From Myxococcus dinghuensis (GTDB lineage Bacteria; Myxococcota; Myxococcia; Myxococcales; Myxococcaceae): a DNA stretch of 64,000 nt. Every line of letters begins with the position of its first letter. Positions within the stretch are counted from its first letter, which is position 1. Positions 18,475 through 27,109 of this stretch are shown here, one piece after another. The notes under the pieces are model-generated. The model made no database searches. It saw only the letters and a program-made list of their open reading frames with translations, and was not told where the DNA came from. The stretch lies in contig NZ_JAKCFB010000029.1 of assembly GCF_024198235.1 (NCBI RefSeq), positions 57,321-121,320 of the forward strand. Direction: 5' to 3'. Made by a program: the position numbers and the translations under genes.

Positions 18475-19704
18475 GTGTTCCATCCTTCCGCGACGGCGGC
18501 CCTCGGGCTCGCCGCCGTCCTCCTCTGGCCATGTGCGGGCATGGCCGCATCCGAGTTGTCCTTCCAGGAAGCCCTGGCCCTGGCCCGCCAGCGCGCCCCC
18601 GCGCTGCTGGATGCCGCGGGCCGCGTCGCGGAGGCGGAGGGCGCCGTCGCGGGCGCCGCGCCCCTCCTGCGCGAGAACCCGACCCTCAGCGCCGAGGTGG
18701 GCCCCCGCTCCGTCGAGAACGGGGCGCGGCGGGGCGTGCAGTACGCCTTCGGGCTCGTCCAACCCTTCGAGCTGGGCGGCAAGCAGGGCGCCCGGAGGGA
18801 GGCGGCGCGCGCGGGTCTGGCGAAGCAGGGCGCGGACCGGCTCGACACGGAGCGCCAGGTGCTGGGCGACGTGGGCGAGGCCTTCCTGCGGGCCGTGTAT
18901 GCCCGGGAGTTCACCCGGCTGATGCAACGGACCGAGGAGACCGCGCGCGAGCTGTCCCGGTCCACGCGGCAGCGCTTCGATGCCGGTGACGTGCCCGTGG
19001 TGGACGCCAACGTCGCGCGGGTGGCGCTGGCGCGCGCCCAGGCGGCCGTCGTCGCGGCCCGGGGCGAGGAGGCCGCGCTGCTGGACGAGCTGCGCGCGCG
19101 ACTCGGCATCCCCGCCGGGGAGCCGCTCGCGGTGCGTGGCGTCATGACGGAGCTCGCGGCGCTGCCGGTGCCCGCCGCCACCGACGTCGCGGAGCGCGCG
19201 GACCTCGTCGCCCTGGAGGCGGAGCTGGCGCAGGCCGAGGCCGAGCTGCGCCTGGGCCGGAGCGAGCGGCTGCCCGACCTGAGCGTGGGCGTCCGCTACG
19301 AGCAGGAGGTGGACGAGTCCGCGCTGCTGGGCACGCTCAGCCTTCCCCTGCCCCTCTTCTCCCGGGGACAGGAAGCCCGCGTGGCGGGCACGGCGCGCGT
19401 GAACCGACTGCGCACCGCGCTGGAGGCCGCGCGCCGCACGCGCGACCTCCAGGTCCAGGCGGCGACGACGCGGGACCGCCAGCGCCACGAGGCGATGGAG
19501 CTGCTGGAGCGCGACGCCGGGCCGCTGCTCGACGAGAACGAGACGCTCGCGCGCAAATCCTATGAAGCCGGGGAGATGGACCTCGCGGGGCTCCTCCTCG
19601 TCCGCCGTGAAACCCTCGAGACGCGCGTGGCGCTGCTCGACAGCCACCTCGACGCCGCGCTCGCCCGCGTGCGGCTCGCCGTCGAGCTGGGAGTCCTTCC
19701 ATGA
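18475..19704 (+). CDS. TolC/CzcC-family outer membrane efflux protein
   Basis: 409 aa from a GTG with GAGG nine bases upstream. A Sec signal ends near AGMAAS. The mature part is the paired coiled-coil architecture of outer membrane efflux proteins: repeated long helices rich in Ala, Arg, Glu and Leu, with LSFQEALALARQRAPALLDA at the start and TRQRFDAGDVPVVDANVARVALARAQ marking the helix-turn-strand repeat; a second repeat ends SYEAGEMDLAGLLLVRRETLE. It should form the outer-membrane exit duct. Its TGA overlaps the ATG of the adaptor gene by four bases (ATGA), so the genes are translationally coupled. Confidence 0.9.
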   Translation: MFHPSATAALGLAAVLLWPCAGMAASELSFQEALALARQRAPALLDAAGRVAEAEGAVAGAAPLLRENPTLSAEVGPRSVENGARRGVQYAFGLVQPFELGGKQGARREAARAGLAKQGADRLDTERQVLGDVGEAFLRAVYAREFTRLMQRTEETARELSRSTRQRFDAGDVPVVDANVARVALARAQAAVVAARGEEAALLDELRARLGIPAGEPLAVRGVMTELAALPVPAATDVAERADLVALEAELAQAEAELRLGRSERLPDLSVGVRYEQEVDESALLGTLSLPLPLFSRGQEARVAGTARVNRLRTALEAARRTRDLQVQAATTRDRQRHEAMELLERDAGPLLDENETLARKSYEAGEMDLAGLLLVRRETLETRVALLDSHLDAALARVRLAVELGVLP

Positions 19705-20885
19705 GAACCGCCACCACCGTCCTCGCCACCCTCCTCCTCCTGTCCGCGTGTCGGAAGGAGAAGGCCGAACACGCCGACGAGCACGGGCACGACGAGGCCT
19801 CCGAGCAGAAGGGGCACGACGAGGGCCACGACGCCTCCCATGTCCACATCGCCCCGGAGATGCTGCGCGACCTGCGCGTCACCACCACCCCCGCGTCCGC
19901 GCGGCCGGGCGGCGACAGCGTCACCGCGCTGGGCGAGCTGACCTTCAGCGAGGACGCCTACGCGGAGGTCGCCGCGCCCATCCCCGCGCGGGTGGGCGCC
20001 GTCTACGTCACCACCGGCCAGCAGGTGAAGGAAGGCGAGAAGCTGGCCGAGCTGCACAGCCCCGAGCTGGGCAAGGCGCGCGCGGCGCTCCAGGCCGCGT
20101 CCGCCCGCGCCGGCGTCGCGCGCCAGGGGGTCGAGCGCAAGCGCGCCCTCGCCGCCGAGCGCATCGTCGCCCAGAAGGACGTTCAGGCCGCGGAGGTGGA
20201 GGCCGCCGCCGCGGAGGCGGAGCTGGCGGGCGCCCGCGCGGAGCTGGCCGCGCTGGGCGGCGGCGAGGACACGTCCCGAGCAGGCGCGGGCTTCGTCCTG
20301 CGCGCCCCCCTCCACGGCACCATCATCGAGCGCGACGCGCGCATGGGGCAGATGGCCGACCCGAGCAAGCCCCTGTTCCGCGTGGGCGACCTGGGCTCGC
20401 TGTGGCTCATCGTCCACGCCTTCGAGCGCGACGCCGTGCGCATCCAGCCCCAGGCCGAGGCGCGCGTCACCTTCGCCGCGTTCCCCGGCCGCGAGTTCTC
20501 CGCGCGCGTGGGCCACGTGGGCCAGCGCGTGGACGCGGCCTCGCGCACCATCTCCGTGCGCCTGGTGCTCGAGAACCGCGACGGCCTGCTCAAGCCGGGC
20601 ATGTCCGCCACCGCCTCCATCCCGCTGGGCGGGACGGACGGCACCATCACCACCGTCCCCGCCGCGGCGCTCCAGCGCCTGGAGAACGGCTGGGTGGCCT
20701 TCCTGCCCACGGGCGAGCGCGGCTCGTTCGAGCGGCGCGAGGTGGGCCGGGGCCGCACGCTCGGCGACCACGTGGAGGTGCTCTCCGGCTTGAAGGTCGG
20801 CGAGCAGGTGGTGGTCGACGGCGCCTTCCTCCTCAAGGCCGAAGTCGAGAAGTCCGCGGGCGGAGGGGACGACCATGGCCACTGA
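19701..20885 (+). CDS. RND efflux periplasmic adaptor (CzcB/CusB-like lipoprotein)
   Basis: 394 aa. Lipoprotein signal ending LLSAC (Cys 17). Directly after it comes a His/Asp/Glu-rich stretch (EHADEHGHDEASEQKGHDEG), and the C-terminus ends GGGDDHGH; both look like metal-binding tails. The body has the membrane-fusion-protein order: barrel-sandwich half (APIPARVGAVYVTTGQQVKEGEKL), coiled coil (about 125-190), second lipoyl half (VLRAPLHGTIIERDARMGQM), and beta-barrel (VTFAAFPGREFSARVGHVGQRVD). It links the outer membrane duct to the pump. The His-rich tails favour a divalent cation such as Zn, Co, Ni or Cd, but the substrate is not proven. Its end overlaps the pump gene by 11 bases. Confidence 0.92.
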   Translation: MRTATTVLATLLLLSACRKEKAEHADEHGHDEASEQKGHDEGHDASHVHIAPEMLRDLRVTTTPASARPGGDSVTALGELTFSEDAYAEVAAPIPARVGAVYVTTGQQVKEGEKLAELHSPELGKARAALQAASARAGVARQGVERKRALAAERIVAQKDVQAAEVEAAAAEAELAGARAELAALGGGEDTSRAGAGFVLRAPLHGTIIERDARMGQMADPSKPLFRVGDLGSLWLIVHAFERDAVRIQPQAEARVTFAAFPGREFSARVGHVGQRVDAASRTISVRLVLENRDGLLKPGMSATASIPLGGTDGTITTVPAAALQRLENGWVAFLPTGERGSFERREVGRGRTLGDHVEVLSGLKVGEQVVVDGAFLLKAEVEKSAGGGDDHGH

Positions 20886-23800
20886 CACGACCTCGTCGTC
20901 GCTCGTCGGTCGCATCCTGCGCACGTCCTTCTCCCGGCCGGGCCTCACCGTCGTACTCGCCCTGGCGCTCTCCGCCTTCGGCGCGGTGGCGCTCCACGGC
21001 CTGCGCCGCGACGTCTTCCCGGACCTGTCCGCGCCCATCTTCAACGTCATCGTCCAGAACCCGGCCATGGGCGCCGAGGAGCTGGAGACGGCGGTGGCCA
21101 TGCCCATGGAGGTGGCGCTCGCGGGCCTGCCGGACGTGCGCCGCATCCGCTCGACGTCGCAGCTGGGCGTCACCCAGGTGACGGTGGAGTTCGAGCCGGA
21201 CGCGGACTACTTCCGCAGCCGTCAGTACGTCGCCGAGCGCGTGTCCCAGGCCCAGGGCGAGCTGCCCCCGGGCACGGACGCGCCGCTCGTCTCCAGCCTC
21301 ACCGGCCGCCTCAACGAGGTCTTCGAGTTCACGCTGGAGGCGGAGCCCGGCTCGGCGGACCTGATGACCTTGCGCGACCTGGCCGAGTTCGAGGTGAAGA
21401 ACCGGCTGCTCGCCGTGCCCGGCGTGGCCGGCGTCGAGCGGCTCGGTGGATACCTGCGCCAGTTCCAGGTGCTGCTGGACCCGGACCAGATGGTGGCGCG
21501 CGGCATCACCCTGGACGAGGTGGAGCACGCGCTGGACGGCGCCAACCTCAACACCTCCGGCGGCTTCGTGGTGCAGGGGCCCATGGAGTGGTCGGTGCGC
21601 GCCGTGGGCCGCGCGCAGACGGTGGAGGACCTGAGCAGCACGGTGGTCGCCCTGCGCGACGACACGCCCGTGCTGCTGGGCGACGTGGCCGACGTGCGCG
21701 AAGCCCCCGCCCTGCGCCGGGGCATCGCCCACCGCCTCAAGGGCGAGGTGGTGAGCTGCCGCGTCATCAAGCAGTTCGGCGCGGACACACAGAAGGTGGC
21801 CCAGGGCGTGCGCGAGGCGCTCACGGAGCTGGACCAGTCCATGCCCAAGGGCGTCCAGCTCCGCGTCGTCTACGACCAGTCGGAGCTGGTGGACGCGGCG
21901 CTGGGCGGCGTCAGCCGCGCCATCCTCCTGGGCGCGCTGCTCGTGGTGCTGGTGCTCTTCGTCCTCCTGGGCGACTGGCGCGCCGCGCTCATCGTCACGC
22001 TCACCCTGCCCCTGTCGCTGGCGCTGGCGGGCATCCTCCTGAAGGTCGCGGGCATCGGCATCAACACGATGACGCTGGGAGGATTGGCCATCGCCGTGGG
22101 CCTCCTGGTGGACGCGGCCATCATCGTCACCGAGAACATCATCCACGACCTGCGCGAGGGGAAGGGCCGCAGGTCCGTGCGGGAGGAGGCGCTCGCCGCG
22201 TCGCTGGAGGTGGGGCGCCCCATCGCCTTCGCCACCCTCATCGTCGTGGCCGTCTTCATCCCGCTGTTCGCGATGACGGGCATCGAGGGCCGCATGTACC
22301 AGCCGCTCGCCGCCGCCGTGGTGGCGTGCCTGGCGGCGTCACTGGCGCTGGCGCTCACGCTCGTGCCCGTGGCGTCCGCCCTGCTGCTGCGCGCCCCGCG
22401 TCCGGACCAACCGGAGGACGTGTGGCTCATCCGCAAGGTGAAGGGCGCCTACGCGCCGCTGCTCGACGCGTGCATGCGCAGGGCGGGGCTGGTGCGGCTG
22501 GTGGCGCTCGCCATCACCGTGCCCGCGCTGGGGCTGGCCTTCGCGGTGGGCAGCGACTTCATGCCCCGCCTGGACGAGGGCGCCTTCCTCCTCCAGACGG
22601 TGCTCCCCCCCGAGGCGTCGCTGGAGGAGGTGGACCGCCTCAACCACCTGGTGGAGGACGTGCTGCTGGGCTTCCCGGAGGTGGACGACGTCGTGCGCCG
22701 CACCGGCCGCGCCGAGCGCACCGAGGACCCGATGCCGCACACCATCTCCGACGTGCTCGTGGTCCTCGAGAAGGACCGGGGACGGAGCCTGGAGAAGCTC
22801 GAGTCGGACATGCGCGCGGCGGTGGCGAAGGTGCCGGGCGTCACCGCGCTGTTCACCACGCCGCTGGGCATGCGCATCGACGAGGGCCTGGGCGGCAGCC
22901 CTGCGGACATCTCCGTGCGCATCTTCGGCCCAGAGCTGGAGACGCTCGCGGGGCTGGGCGAGAAGGCGCGCGACCTCATCTCCCAGGTGGACGGCGTGGA
23001 GGACCTGCGCGTGGAGAAGCTCAGCGGCCTGCCCCAGTTGCGCATCACCGTGAACCGCGCCGCGGTGGCGCGCGTGGGGCTGACGCCCGGCGACGTCATC
23101 CGCGCGGTGCGCGTGGGCCTGGTGGGCGAGGAGTCCTCGCAGGTGTGGAAGGGCCAGCGGCGGCACGACCTGGTGTTGCGGCTGGCGGACCACAAGCGCG
23201 GCGACCTCCAGGCGCTGCGCAACCTGCTGGTGGACGGACACGACGGCTCGCGCATCCCCCTGAGCCAGTTGGCGGACATCGAGGAGACCTTCGGCGCGGG
23301 CAGCGTGCGGCGCGAGGCCGGCAGCCGGAGGCTCGCGGTGGAGGCGAGCGTCTCCGGCAGGGACCTGGGCAGCACCGCCGAGGAGATCCGCAAGCGCCTG
23401 GCGACGGACCTGAAGCTGCCCACCGGCTACTTCGTCGACGTGGGCGGACGCGTGGAGAGCCAGCAGCGCGCCGCGCAGTCGCTGACGATGGCCATCGCCG
23501 TCGCCATCCTCGCGGTGTTCATCCTGCTGTACCTCGCGCTCGACTCCGTGGCCGAGGCGCTCGTCATCCTCGCCACCCTCCCCGACGCCTTCGTGGGCGG
23601 CATCCTCGCGCTGCTCATCGCCGGGGAGACGTGGAATGTCTCCAGCCTCGTCGGCCTCATCGGCCTGTTCGGCATCGCGGTGCAGAACGGCCTGGTGCTC
23701 GTGTCACAGACCAAGGACCTGCTCGCGCGGGGCCATTCGTTCGACGACGCAGTGCGTGAGGCGAGCCTGGGTCGCGTACGTCCCAAGCTGATGACCGCGG

Positions 23801-24009
23801 GCACCGCCATCCTCGGCCTGTTGCCCCTGCTCGTGCTGCCGCTGCACGGCACCGAAATCGAGCGTCCGCTCGCCGTCGTCATGGTCGGCGGTCTCGTGAC
23901 ATCGACACTTTTCACCCTGCTTGTGTTGCCGACCTTTTACGCATTCGTTCATGGCGTCAGAGCGCGGATCAGGCAGAAGTGGGCCACCCGGGGTGCTCCA
24001 ACACCCTGA
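20875..24009 (+). CDS. Heavy-metal RND pump (CzcA/CusA family)
   Basis: 1044 aa, normal for the HME-RND family. An N-terminal membrane helix (VVLALALSAFGAVAL) is followed by the first porter domain, a six-helix block (about 335-520), the second porter domain and a C-terminal helix block (about 860-1030). The proton-relay helix reads AVGLLVDAAIIVTEN, closer to the CusA type (VDAAI-x-x-x-EN) than to the CzcA type (which has DFG-x-x-VD). Without testing Met pairs in the porter domain I would not name the metal. It acts as a proton-driven trimer exporting metal through the coupled adaptor and duct. A strong hairpin follows the stop. Confidence 0.93.
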   Translation: MATDTTSSSLVGRILRTSFSRPGLTVVLALALSAFGAVALHGLRRDVFPDLSAPIFNVIVQNPAMGAEELETAVAMPMEVALAGLPDVRRIRSTSQLGVTQVTVEFEPDADYFRSRQYVAERVSQAQGELPPGTDAPLVSSLTGRLNEVFEFTLEAEPGSADLMTLRDLAEFEVKNRLLAVPGVAGVERLGGYLRQFQVLLDPDQMVARGITLDEVEHALDGANLNTSGGFVVQGPMEWSVRAVGRAQTVEDLSSTVVALRDDTPVLLGDVADVREAPALRRGIAHRLKGEVVSCRVIKQFGADTQKVAQGVREALTELDQSMPKGVQLRVVYDQSELVDAALGGVSRAILLGALLVVLVLFVLLGDWRAALIVTLTLPLSLALAGILLKVAGIGINTMTLGGLAIAVGLLVDAAIIVTENIIHDLREGKGRRSVREEALAASLEVGRPIAFATLIVVAVFIPLFAMTGIEGRMYQPLAAAVVACLAASLALALTLVPVASALLLRAPRPDQPEDVWLIRKVKGAYAPLLDACMRRAGLVRLVALAITVPALGLAFAVGSDFMPRLDEGAFLLQTVLPPEASLEEVDRLNHLVEDVLLGFPEVDDVVRRTGRAERTEDPMPHTISDVLVVLEKDRGRSLEKLESDMRAAVAKVPGVTALFTTPLGMRIDEGLGGSPADISVRIFGPELETLAGLGEKARDLISQVDGVEDLRVEKLSGLPQLRITVNRAAVARVGLTPGDVIRAVRVGLVGEESSQVWKGQRRHDLVLRLADHKRGDLQALRNLLVDGHDGSRIPLSQLADIEETFGAGSVRREAGSRRLAVEASVSGRDLGSTAEEIRKRLATDLKLPTGYFVDVGGRVESQQRAAQSLTMAIAVAILAVFILLYLALDSVAEALVILATLPDAFVGGILALLIAGETWNVSSLVGLIGLFGIAVQNGLVLVSQTKDLLARGHSFDDAVREASLGRVRPKLMTAGTAILGLLPLLVLPLHGTEIERPLAVVMVGGLVTSTLFTLLVLPTFYAFVHGVRARIRQKWATRGAPTP

Positions 24010-24020
24010 AAAGTGAGAAA

Positions 24021-24063
24021 GGTGCTCCAGGGCTTGGGTCGGCAACTTCCGACCTGGAGCACC
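24021..24063. terminator. Strong hairpin after RND operon
   Basis: GGTGCTCCAGG (24021-24031) pairs perfectly with CCTGGAGCACC (24053-24063), and the loop holds a further GGTCGG/CCGACC pairing. It lies 11 bases after the pump stop. There is no T-tract on the plus strand, but the A-rich run just before it gives a pyrimidine-rich, T-containing tract on the minus strand, so it might work better in that direction or stabilise the mRNA 3' end. Confidence 0.55.
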
Positions 24064-24107
24064 GATAATCCCGGGTATTTCGTACTTACCTATCCCAAGG
24101 GATGGCC

Positions 24108-24950
24108 ATGAGCGTTCGACTTCCCTCTTCCACGACCACTCCCCGCCTGACCGCGACCAAGACGACGAAGGCCGCGGCGGCCACGACCGTCACCGCGCCT
24201 CCCGCGGGGCTCAGCAAGGGCGACACCGGCCCCAAGGTGAAGCAGCTCCAGGACGCGCTGGTGAAGCTGGGCTACCTGACGAAGGCGCAGGCCGCGACGG
24301 GCCCGGGGACGTTCGGCGCGCAGACCGAAGCGGCGGTGAAGAAGTTCCAGGCGGACAAGAAGCTGCCGACGACGGGCTACTACGGGGACCAGACGTACGC
24401 GGCGCTGAAGAAGGCGCTGTCCGGCACGACGACGCCTCCCACGCAGCCGCCGGGCAAGTTCGACAAGCCGGCCGTCGTCAGCGCGCCCTCGCCGAACTAC
24501 GACGAGCGCGAGGGCACGGACATCGACACCATCGTCCTGCACCACACGGCGTCCAACGACGGCAAGGCCGACCTGTCGTGGATGCGCAACCCGAAGAGCG
24601 AGGTCTCCGCGCACTACATGGTGGACCGCGACGGGAAGATCTACCAGCTCGTGGGTGACGACAAGCGCGCGTGGCACGCGGGCAAGAGCGAGCTGCACGG
24701 CGTTCCGACGGACGTGAACGCGCGCTCCATCGGCATCGAGATCGTCAACGACGGCAGCGGCAAGACGGCCTTCACGGAGGCGCAGTACAAGGCGCTGACG
24801 CAGCTCACCGGCTACCTGATGCAGAAGTACGACGTGCCGGCGAAGAACCTGGTGGGCCACGCGGACGTCGCGGTGCCCAAGGGCCGCAAGAACGACCCCG
24901 CGCCGAACTTCGACTGGAACCGGCTGCGCAAGGGCATCGGCATCTCCTGA
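24108..24950 (+). CDS. Peptidoglycan-binding N-acetylmuramoyl-L-alanine amidase
   Basis: 280 aa from the ATG at 24108, favoured over 24102 because AAGGG lies six bases before the former and touches the latter. There is no classical signal peptide: the first 35 residues are Ser/Thr/Ala-rich. Domain 1 (about 36-105) is a PG_binding_1 repeat (LSKGDTGPKVKQLQDALVKL, then ATGPGTFGAQTEAAVKKFQ). Domain 2 is Amidase_2: zinc ligand His in TIVLHHTASND, then HYMVDRDGKIYQLV, SIGIEIVNDG and the third ligand in LVGHADVAVPKGRKNDP. It should cut the bond between muramic acid and the stem peptide. Prey lysis or remodelling of own wall are both possible. It shares its unusual leaderless layout with the lysozyme at 36806. 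Confidence 0.9.
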   Translation: MSVRLPSSTTTPRLTATKTTKAAAATTVTAPPAGLSKGDTGPKVKQLQDALVKLGYLTKAQAATGPGTFGAQTEAAVKKFQADKKLPTTGYYGDQTYAALKKALSGTTTPPTQPPGKFDKPAVVSAPSPNYDEREGTDIDTIVLHHTASNDGKADLSWMRNPKSEVSAHYMVDRDGKIYQLVGDDKRAWHAGKSELHGVPTDVNARSIGIEIVNDGSGKTAFTEAQYKALTQLTGYLMQKYDVPAKNLVGHADVAVPKGRKNDPAPNFDWNRLRKGIGIS

Positions 24951-25019
24951 GCCTGAGCCGAGCCGTCACGCGACGAAGGCGTGGCGCGGGTCGAGTGCCT
25001 GGACCCGGCGCTCCCCGCG

Positions 25020-25775
25020 CTACGTGTTTCGAGGCGGAGCGCGCCCGCCAATCACCTGGAAGCGCTCGTAGGCACGCAGCAGCGTCTCCAGGTGCTCGGG
25101 GACATCCAGGTCCAGCGGCGCCTGCGTGAGCTGGACCACCCACCCATCCGTCGCCGTGCGCCTGGACCGCGAAAGCCACTCCGCGTCCCGCGTCGCGTCC
25201 GGGAACCCGAGCGCCCTCGCCGTGGCCGCGGACCAGAAGTTGATCCACCCGAGGTGGTGGGGAATCACCGGCGAGGTGAGGTCGTCGGCGCGAAGGAGCC
25301 TTGGCAGCCCCAAGGGAACTGGACTGGAGCGACCGCGCTGCGAGGCAATCACCTCGGCCGCACGCGATGGAGTCGCATGCGCCCAGAACGCACGGGCTGC
25401 CTCGGAGAGGCCCTCGACCACATCCATCACCCGATGGATGTTCGCGGGCGGCAATGAGAGCTCCGCATGGAGCTGGAGTTGAGGTTGTCCACCGAGGGAC
25501 GCCGCCGCAGGCTTCTCCCAGCCCGAGAGCGTCACAGGGCGGTCTTCATCTCCATTGCAGAGGAGCGGGAATGCCCCGTCCACCAACCGCTCCATCAGCC
25601 AGGCATCACGCCCTGATAGAGGTCGAAGAGCACCCTCATCGGAGACCTCCCAATCCAGCCGCACTCCGGGAATCGAAGCCTCCACCGCATGGACGAGCTT
25701 CAGGACCCGCCCATCCCCACGAACGAGCGTGGGAGCGAAGCCGACGAAGACGAGTGTTGTCCGACTGGAATCCAT
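25020..25775 (-). CDS. DUF5953 family protein, candidate immunity partner
   Basis: 251 aa from the ATG at 25773-25775, one base after the TGA of the upstream gene (TGAGATG), so the two are almost certainly co-translated. The pattern TTLVFVGFAPTLVRGDGRVL, WEVSDEGALRPL, FPLLCNGDEDRPVT, ITS-like segments, LGWINFWSAATARALGFPD and GWVVQLTQAPLDLD matches my memory of the myxobacterial DUF5953 family, whose function is not established. No signal peptide, no membrane helix, no catalytic motif: a soluble cytoplasmic protein. Lying directly after a lipoprotein with a nuclease-like end, it fits the position of a cognate immunity protein. That role is inference. Confidence 0.8.
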   Translation of the reverse strand: MDSSRTTLVFVGFAPTLVRGDGRVLKLVHAVEASIPGVRLDWEVSDEGALRPLSGRDAWLMERLVDGAFPLLCNGDEDRPVTLSGWEKPAAASLGGQPQLQLHAELSLPPANIHRVMDVVEGLSEAARAFWAHATPSRAAEVIASQRGRSSPVPLGLPRLLRADDLTSPVIPHHLGWINFWSAATARALGFPDATRDAEWLSRSRRTATDGWVVQLTQAPLDLDVPEHLETLLRAYERFQVIGGRAPPRNT

Positions 25776-25776
25776 C

Positions 25777-26445
25777 TCAGCACCCAGTGACCACGATATC
25801 GAGGTCGGCGTCCAGGACGAGGAGCGCGGCACGGTGGGCTTCGCTGCTGACGCCTACCCGGAAGCCATAGCCACACCCCAGCGCGATCGCGCGCTCCCGC
25901 TGCAGCTCCGGGACCTGGGTGTCCACCACCTTGGCGCGAAGGAATCGGGAGTACCCATCGAACCGGTCGGTCTTGATCTCCCACAGCACGTTCGCGCCGA
26001 CCTGGAGGGCATCGAAGCGCTTGCCGTGGACGAGCACATCCTTCCCGGGGAACCGGTTCGGAGGGAACGCATCCGCGCACCGGTCATGCACGGCATCACC
26101 CCCACTGTGCGGCACCCATTGGAGCGCGCATTCAGGACGGCGCGACGCCTCCACCGGCGGCGGCGGGTTCGTGCGCGCGCCCTGTCCATCTCTCGCGGGC
26201 CGGGGCTCGGGCTCCTCCGAGGAGGCCGCCATCCCATCACCCTCTCGTACCACCGAGGGCTGCTTCGTCGCGGACTCCGGATGGATCACCAGCGGGACGG
26301 GAGGCGCCAGTCCAATGGGTGCTGGCAGCACGATCGGCTTCGGCGCGACGAGTGGCCCCAAAGGAATCGCGATCTGATCTCGCGGCGCCGAGGATGAACA
26401 CCCACCGAGCAGCCACAGCCATGCGACGACCTGTCCCGACCGCAT
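25777..26445 (-). CDS. DUF6310 lipoprotein with PD-(D/E)xK-like C-terminus, candidate toxin
   Basis: 222 aa from the ATG at 26443-26445 (a run of G lies just upstream); an ATG at 26481 would add 12 residues. Lipoprotein signal MRSGQVVAWLWLLGGC with Cys 16 and Ser at +2, which usually means outer membrane sorting. A Pro-rich linker (about 20-100) leads to a compact C-terminal domain: VPHSGGDAVHDRCAD, KDVLVHGKRFDAL, then VLWEIKTDRFD. Asp145, Glu156 and Lys158 have the spacing of a PD-(D/E)xK nuclease core, with Gln177 and Gln182 following. Recognised as DUF6310 from memory. Lipoprotein signal, linker, toxin-like end and a tightly linked downstream gene are the architecture of SitA toxins of Myxococcus outer-membrane exchange. 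Toxicity is not shown. Confidence 0.75.
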   Translation of the reverse strand: MRSGQVVAWLWLLGGCSSSAPRDQIAIPLGPLVAPKPIVLPAPIGLAPPVPLVIHPESATKQPSVVREGDGMAASSEEPEPRPARDGQGARTNPPPPVEASRRPECALQWVPHSGGDAVHDRCADAFPPNRFPGKDVLVHGKRFDALQVGANVLWEIKTDRFDGYSRFLRAKVVDTQVPELQRERAIALGCGYGFRVGVSSEAHRAALLVLDADLDIVVTGC

Positions 26446-26474
26446 TCGTCCCCCAGCGCCTGGGTGCCTCGTCG

Positions 26475-26635
26475 GGAACATCGCACACGTTCACGCGGGG
26501 GGTGTCGCCACGGCTCGGCCCCGGCCCCCGTGCGCCCCTGAACACCTCCGCGCCGCTCGTCCCATCACAGTGTGATGACCTCGGTTACACCCAGGGCGCC
26601 CACTCCCGGGGGAACGTGAAGCCCGTTCCCTCGTG
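26475..26635 (+). promoter_or_regulatory. Twin GAAC-N9-GTTC sites and ECF-like promoter before copper operon
   Basis: Two copies of GGAAC-N8-CGTTC occur between the divergent DUF6310 and copper genes: 26475-26492 and 26611-26628. The second is a perfect inverted repeat (GGAACG at 26611-26616, CGTTCC at 26624-26629). The same GGAAC at 26611 is followed after 16 bases by CGTG (26632-26635), the spacing of a classical ECF sigma promoter (GGAAC, then CGT). The copper operon ATG is about 100 bases downstream, and a CorE-like ECF sigma gene lies at 35886-36470. The link between site and regulator is inferred. Confidence 0.45.
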
Positions 26636-26734
26636 GGTTCGCGGGGTTGGAGGCCATTGCGCCCTGGCGCGGGGCTTGCTCAACAGCCACGCGTCTCGAG
26701 GGCCACCCTCACGGCCCCCCTTTCGAGGTCCACC

Positions 26735-27109
26735 ATGCGTTCCCTCCCCTGTGTCCTCGCGAGCCTCTTCACGCTCGCGGCCTGCGCCTCCGAGCCGAAG
26801 CGCCTCCCTCCCGCCCTGGACCCGTCGAGCCCCGAGGCCCCCGAGGCCCCCGAGGCCCCGCTCGCCGCCCTCCCGAGCACCCTCGCCTCCGCGGACTCGC
26901 ACGCGCATCACGATGCCGCCTCCGAGCCCTCGACCCAGAAGGGCGACGACGCGGGCACGACCGTCTACACCTGCCCCATGGACCCCGAGGTCCGCTCGAG
27001 CACCGAGGGCCGCTGCCCCAAGTGCGGCATGAAGCTGGTGCCCGAGAAGAAGCCCCAGACGCCCCCCACGGGCCACGAGCAGCACGGCGGACACGGAGCC
27101 CACCCGTGA
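26735..27109 (+). CDS. Heavy-metal-binding-domain lipoprotein
   Basis: 124 aa from an ATG with GAGG six bases upstream. Lipoprotein signal ends TLAAC (Cys 17). A repetitive acidic/Pro stretch (SPEAPEAPEAP) and a His-containing segment (DSHAHHDAA) lead to the HMBD motif: YTCPMDPEVRSSTEGRCP followed by KCGMKLVP, the same Cys-Pro-Met ... Cys-x-x-Cys-Gly-Met unit repeated in the copper ATPase at 32064. The tail is His-rich (GHEQHGGHGAHP). It probably captures Cu(I) in the periplasm or at the outer membrane. First gene of a three-gene copper operon; its stop overlaps the next start (GTGA). Confidence 0.88.
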   Translation: MRSLPCVLASLFTLAACASEPKRLPPALDPSSPEAPEAPEAPLAALPSTLASADSHAHHDAASEPSTQKGDDAGTTVYTCPMDPEVRSSTEGRCPKCGMKLVPEKKPQTPPTGHEQHGGHGAHP

